From: Peltaster fructicola
Taxonomy: Eukaryota > Ascomycota > Dothideomycetes
DNA length: 64,000 bases
NCBI GenBank assembly: GCA_001592805.2
Contig: CP051141.1
Coordinates: forward strand, 248,001 to 312,000
Reading direction: 5' to 3'
The notes beneath the pieces are model-generated. The model did no database searches, had not been told where the DNA came from, and was given only the letters and a program-made list of their open reading frames with translations. Positions 62,793 to 64,000 of this stretch are shown in pieces; position 1 is the stretch's first letter; the number at the start of each line of letters is the position of its first letter. Both the position numbers and the translations under genes were made by a program.

Positions 62793-64000
62793 TCAAGTTG
62801 TCTTCGGCGCAACGCCCCGAGCAAGACCAAGGACATCGACGAAGTTTGGTGGTAGACGCCTACCATACTCAACAGCTTCGTGAAGATATCTCTCGCAATC
62901 ATAGCCAAACGCAAGTAGCTCCTCGTCGGTGCACCATTCTCCCATCTGAAATGTGCAGTCAGTATGTGCTAGTCAGAGCAGCGAAGTATACTTACACCCA
63001 TAAGTCCGATTGGTAAAGCTCCACCCTTCTCTTCGACATAGCCAGCTGGCACATTGATCGCTGGTACACCTGCGAAGTTCGCCACTCCCACATATGTCAT
63101 GGTCTTGACACTCATGTTGCCATTACTGGCACCGTACAATAGCTCTCCGGGTGTGATCTTCCAGCCTGCATTGGGAGTGGTGGGAGTTACAATGATCAGA
63201 CCAGGGAATCTTGTGAATAGATGAGCAAGGTGCTCCATCAAGACGGTCCTCACTTTCATTGATTGCATTAGATCAACGGCCGACGCCTGCCCAAATAATG
63301 CGGTAAGGATCTTGTTGGGCATAGTCCATTGACTGTGGTCTGGCAGGTGAGACATCACCTCGATCATGATCGATATCGCATGTGCCAATTGTGCCTCGTG
63401 TAGCATTGAAAGGTCGATCTCGACCACTGTGTAGCCTGCGTTGCTGACTAGCCAGTCAACAGCCCTCTGACATGTGTCTCGGACGTCTGGATCTGCTCGG
63501 TTGAACCATGCTCGATCGATTCCAAGAGTCTTTGTCCTGTCCTTCAATTTCATGACTGAACTTGGAGGCATGAACTGACTGTTGATGGGATCTTCAGCAT
63601 CCGGATGTGCCATCAGTCGATAAGCGATCTCGAGATCGACCATATTCGCTGCCATTGGTCCATGTACACCTACACTTGTGGCTAGGTTGGGTGAAGGCCG
63701 GGTACCAACACGAGCATGTGTCGGCTTGAGTCCATAAACACCACAGAAGCCAGAAGGAATTCTGATCGATCCTCCTCCATCGGCTCCATGGGCTACAGGG
63801 ACAAGACCAGAGGCGAGCACATAGCCCGAACCGCCTGAAGAGCCACCAGTATAGTAGCTGTCGTTGTAAGGATTCAATGGAGTTCCCCAGTTAGGATTGA
63901 GGTTGGTAGTGTCCATGCCAAGCTGTGAGATAGTCAGTGGAGAAATCGGATCATTACTCTCTGTCAGACCTCATGCATGTTAAGCTTGCCAACGACGATT
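62793..64000 (-). CDS. amidase signature family hydrolase, 5' partial
   Basis: I read complement(join(62793..62945,62996..63922,63970..>64000)); the N-terminus lies beyond the window. Introns of 50 and 47 bp join NMHE to LGMDTTNLNPNWGTP and GLMG to MGEWCTDEELLAFG. The amidase signature is clear. GGSSGGSG holds the cis-Ser, and GADGGGSIRIP holds the nucleophilic Ser of the Ser-cisSer-Lys triad; the Lys is upstream, off the window. The family hydrolyses amide bonds (aliphatic amides, fatty-acid amides and related substrates); the substrate here cannot be told. The C-terminal part with PTTPNAGWKITPGELLYG and AINVPAGYVEEKGGALPIGL is typical. The stop is about 117 bp from the 3' end of POS5, with which it is convergent. 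Confidence 0.88.

Noticed and set aside
1-64000. tRNA, rRNA, CRISPR arrays and transposon relics
   Set aside because: I found no T-loop/A-box pattern, rRNA, regularly spaced repeat or transposase/reverse-transcriptase motif by eye; a tRNAscan or RepeatMasker run would settle this.

Overview
The window looks like a gene-dense stretch of nuclear DNA from a filamentous ascomycete (Pezizomycotina). A Dothideomycete is my best guess, but that is inference from protein style only. The evidence is that almost every gene is split by very short GT-AG introns, mostly 40 to 58 bp and usually with a CTAAC/CTGAC-like branch site. Zn2Cys6, LaeA-like, HsbA and HMT1 families are present, and genes sit 50 to 1200 bp apart on both strands. 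I saw no rRNA, tRNA, CRISPR array or intact transposon. All exon joins below were read by eye from splice signals, reading phase and family conservation.

Left third (1-24 kb). A 5'-truncated M35-type secreted metallopeptidase is followed by two unrecognised membrane proteins. Next come the RNase P/MRP subunit Pop7, a Zn2Cys6 regulator, an unresolved coding-like patch (8.4-9.3 kb) and the Slx4 nuclease scaffold. A type II membrane M28 peptidase follows, then a GT8-like glycosyltransferase, a RING-like coiled-coil protein, a DUF1264 protein, proteasome subunit Rpn5 and a secretory-pathway cytochrome b561.

Middle third (24-46 kb). A CaMKK-type kinase (upstream of SNF1/AMPK) diverges from TRAPP subunit Bet5. 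After these come a FUN14 protein, Xaa-Pro aminopeptidase divergent from ARG7-type ornithine acetyltransferase, a seven-exon LaeA-like methyltransferase, an HMT1-type ABC transporter and a GH76 glycosidase. A cytochrome b5-acyl-CoA dehydrogenase fusion, an HsbA-like hydrophobic-surface-binding protein and a secreted class 3 lipase then sit together. The last three make a plausible lipid-use neighbourhood: surface binding, ester hydrolysis and fatty-acid oxidation.

Right third (46-64 kb). A tricalbin-like ER-plasma membrane tether is followed by a hybrid histidine kinase, RNA polymerase III subunit Rpc34 and a tiny tail-anchored-like protein. The U2AF small subunit, an LCLAT-type acyltransferase, the mitochondrial NADH kinase Pos5 and an amidase that runs off the window end complete it.

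Most genes are housekeeping. The points most worth following are a run of 16-residue repeats at the kinase C-terminus that appears to have lost frame twice in the same way, the HsbA/lipase/acyl-CoA dehydrogenase neighbourhood with CCTCGG motifs, the exon-dense LaeA-like gene, and the unexplained reading frames at 8.4-9.3 kb. I did not find a clearly new multi-gene system.
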